Source of the DNA: Choristoneura fumiferana
Lineage: Eukaryota; Arthropoda; Insecta; Lepidoptera; Tortricidae
Assembly: GCF_025370935.1 (NCBI RefSeq)
Contig: NC_133472.1
Location: 20,857,805 to 20,921,804 of the forward strand
Direction: 5' to 3'
DNA length: 64,000 bases
Positions 61,140 through 64,000 of this stretch are shown here, one piece after another (within the stretch, counting starts at the first letter, position 1; every line of letters begins with the position of its first letter). The position numbers and the translations under genes were made by a program. The notes below the pieces were generated by a model that saw nothing but the letters and a program-made list of their open reading frames with translations, had not been told where the DNA came from and ran no database searches.

Positions 61140-62960
61140 GAATCAGCAAAATACAACTGGATTTTAACCACTACTAGATTGTAATTACTTTTGAAGCACT
61201 TTGTCCGATATTTTATGCATTACATACATAAATAAACACTGATTGAAAAAAATTTGCGCGAAAGCTGCCGGTTTATCGGAAAATCCACAAACACTATGAA
61301 GTAAGCAGAGGGCGGCGCTAGTTTCTTTGCGGAAGGCGCTCTCTGGGTGACAAGCCGGTAATATTATATGAAGTTGCCAGGTATGTAAAACTAGAAATAA
61401 GGATATCCATAGACTGCTTCTTCACCATCACGCTGTGTGTTTTAGAATTGACAAAATAACTAATACTTGTCATAAGGGCTCTTATTAAAAAAATACAGGA
61501 AACATTTGATGAAAGGGCAGATTTTCCATGCAAACACGGCTACGCTCTTTGATACAATTAATGTCGAATCTAAATCTATATTTCGCAAACGAGCGCTCGA
61601 TGCAGATTCGCCAGGCCCTAAATTCCGAGGACGGATTTTTTTGGGCAGGGAGTGACTTACTTTGCTAAGGAAAAGAAGCGACACGAGAGCGATTCAAGTG
61701 TACTTACATGAATTCCATGTCCTTGGTGATCTTGGTGAATCGATGTCTGGCTGGATTCCTCTTCCACTATGCAGACTTCAGGTTCTTTTCATCCTCGATG
61801 CACGCGCACGATTGCGAAATGTTTACGGTCACGACGCGGACTAGCTTCGAGAGACTACGACTGCGCCTCTTATGGGAGTTGCAGGCGAAGAGTCCAAAAA
61901 CCCAATTAGATGGAATTCATTTACGTAAAATATAAATTTTATTACATTAAAGAGTTCTTAATCCTAACTTAACCTCAGAGCCTGAGCCAATGCGATGCTA
62001 GCAATTGACTAACTCCTGGAGGCTGCGTCCGCCGCTGGCGCGCGGTGCTTGGTCAGTGCCTCATACATGGCATGGCATGGCATGTTCGCTCCGTCAGCTA
62101 ACGCAGCTCGGTTGCGATGTCGCTACATTAGCGATCCGTAGGCACGTAGCGTACATAACACATTCACGTGTGACGCTTGTGGGCGCCGCAACTATGCATC
62201 ATGTTATTTACACATGCCAAAATTGAGCGTATAGCCGATGCTTTATATTTTCTAGTTAAATAATAAACAAAACTTCTCAATCCCGAAACCATAGTTTACA
62301 TACATACATACATACATACATACTATACTTCGTTTTCTTGCGCATTAAAAAAGGTAAACAATTTTGACCTGTTTTTTTACCAAAACGCTTTATAAAAGTC
62401 AGTAACAGTTAATTAAATTGTCACTTGATCTTGATGATTGTGTTTTTCACTAAAATCGCAAGATCGTTCAAGACTGTTTACCTTCTTTCTAATCGTACAA
62501 GTTAAGAACGATTTTATTTCAATGCCTTATTCCTGCATAAATAATTATTTCAATGCGTGGTGATGGGAGAACACAAATAATATTTTGATTCCAAGTGTAA
62601 CTGTGCAATATTAATTATTAATTGCAAAATACATGCATGAGTTTATTATGTATTAAAAGCATTTGTATCTATAATATCTTCTTCCCAAATCTAGTAAGTA
62701 CTTTAATAACTTATAAGATCTTGCGCTTCTAATGCAACATCAAACCACTCTTGTTAATTTTAAAGTTGTAAAAATCTTTTATTTTTTATTTTTATGCAAA
62801 ATAAAAGTTTAATAAAATATACATGTCTTTATTTACAAAATAAGAAAACATAAAACGTTGTTAAAATAGATAACACACAAAATTAATAAATAAACTATTA
62901 TGCCGCGCAAATTTATTTGATTTTAGTGTTTTTGGTATGGGTTCGGGCTTGGTGATGGGA
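61140..62960. other. Unassigned downstream region
   Basis: 61600-61930 contains a minus-strand open segment ending WKRNPARHRFTKITKDMEF with a GTAAGT-like donor at about 61700, unrecognised. 62000-62190 is GC-rich with a short (CATGG)n run. 62300-62325 holds (ACAT)n. No convincing gene. Confidence 0.4.
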
Positions 62961-63142
62961 TTAGTTCGTCTCGATCCCAAACGCAAGCCCGATCAAATTG
63001 TAACCAAGGCCAACGTCATCAACTCTTGGAAAGTCATGGTTAAGTTCATCAGAAATTCGTTGATATGCCGTGTTCGGGATGTAGATGTTCCGTAACAAAA
63101 ACACGCAGATAGAATTCGAGAAAACTAAGTTTTAATCGCGAA
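62961..63142 (-). other. Possible terminal coding exon or relic, unrecognised
   Basis: A minus-strand open frame reads NLVFSNSICVFLLRNIYIPN, then TAYQRISDELNHDFPRVDDV GLGYNLIGLAFGIETN (two parts) before TAA. An AATAAA lies about 140 bp downstream (near 62825-62835, minus strand), which fits a last exon with a short 3' UTR. No family recognised and no clear acceptor was found. Confidence 0.25.
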
Positions 63143-63552
63143 AAACCACCACCACGTACAAATAAGAAAGGGCGTAAGTACGTGTGTGTCGCGCGCGGTC
63201 GGATGAGGACGACTGCCCGTTAGTTTGTCGGTTTGTCGCTACGTCACACACGCAACCTACCTGCCATATGTTTTAATACAAAAAAAAACTTAAAACTAAA
63301 TCAAGGACCCTAATGAGCACGTCGCTAACATGCCGATTTACAACCATTTAGTGAGTCCTAGTAAGTGAAGATCATTTTCAGATAGACGACCTTCTTCGAA
63401 TCTTACGCGTAGTCTGGAAATAATAAGTTAATACTTCAAATAACATACTTGAAATGTATGACACATAACATGACTCTGCTCGTTTGTCGATCATAACATT
63501 TAAAAAAAAAAGACTCATTTTCAGCATTGCCAAGAGAACTAACTTATATTAT

Positions 63553-63920
63553 AAACTAGCTTTTGCCCACGATTTCGCACGCGCAAAATTAGTGTGTAGT
63601 TTAAACCTTTTTTGATGCCACAGGAACCATACATTATTTTGGGATGAAAGTAGCCTATGGTATGTTAATCCAGGGTAGTTTTTGCGTGAAAGAGTAACAA
63701 ACATACAATACATACAACCATCCATAAGAACTTTCACGTTTATTTAGTGGGATGGGATGCGAAAGTTTAGGTGTATTTTTTACTCTTTCTAATAGCGGAC
63801 GAATGGACGGATTTGGAAAAAAATGGCTATGTATATATAACAGAATCTCAGGAAGTAACACATCGGCTACTTTTTATTCCGGTATTCGTACGAAATCGGG
63901 ATTTACACGTGTGAAATTCT
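63553..63920 (-). mobile_element. Retroposon copy, reverse orientation
   Basis: AAACTAGCTTTTGCCCACGA TTTCGCACGCG is the 3' end on the minus strand. At 63790-63920 there is a second, plus-oriented piece (GACGAATGGACGGATTTGGA, CTTTTTATTCCGGTATTCGT), so two partial copies may meet here. Confidence 0.6.
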
Positions 63921-64000
63921 AATAAAATTATTTCACGCCTGTACCTCGTGCAATAAAAATGAAAACAACGATAAATTAATCAATATCAAACAAGATTTTT

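Overview
The window looks like a nuclear chromosomal segment of a moth or butterfly (Lepidoptera). The genes are intron-rich with short exons, non-coding DNA is AT-rich, and the introns are full of lepidopteran-type repeats. These include the retroposon that begins near TATTATAAATGCGAAAGT and ends in a GCGGGCGGAGCCGCGGGCAA-like tail, jockey/RTE/CR1-like and DIRS-like retroelements, mariner and Harbinger-like DNA transposons, and many palindromic MITEs. The species cannot be named from the sequence alone.

Two conserved protein-coding genes stand head to head. On the minus strand, 36766 down to 3444 holds 17 coding exons (about 888 codons) of an anoctamin/TMEM16 membrane protein; its last exon or exons lie beyond the left edge. 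On the plus strand, 38003-55042 holds a complete 13-exon Stt3A, the catalytic subunit of oligosaccharyltransferase, with 707 codons. Every Stt3A junction is GT-AG and phase-consistent. The two start codons are 1.24 kb apart, so the interval is probably a shared or divergent promoter region. There is no operon; the two products act in different processes (calcium-dependent ion or lipid transport, and ER N-glycosylation).

Layout: 1-3430 is retroelement debris (one plus-strand and one minus-strand non-LTR reverse transcriptase). 3444-36766 is the anoctamin gene, whose introns carry an (ACGC)n tract, a dead 2.3-kb mariner (9736-12067), a 2.9-kb Tc1/mariner-like element with inverted repeats of about 320 bp (13038-15928), a 0.94-kb foldback (17145-18086), a MITE nested inside another (27388-28234) and about a dozen hairpin MITEs. 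36767-38002 is the divergent intergenic region. 38003-55042 is Stt3A; its 5.5-kb intron 4 holds a near-perfect 144-bp hairpin, a 640-bp minisatellite and two inverted-repeat elements. 55043-64000 is downstream sequence with a 300-bp duplicated block, an RTE endonuclease fragment, a frameshifted DIRS-like gag-RT fragment and weak unassigned signals.

I found no prokaryote-style system, no CRISPR and no convincing new multi-gene system. The most interesting items are structural: transposons abutting splice sites, nested and long-palindrome elements, a possible in-frame cassette exon in Stt3A, and a retroposon copy with an expanded microsatellite beside an unexpanded copy. Exon boundaries were derived by hand from splice signals, reading phase and family conservation.
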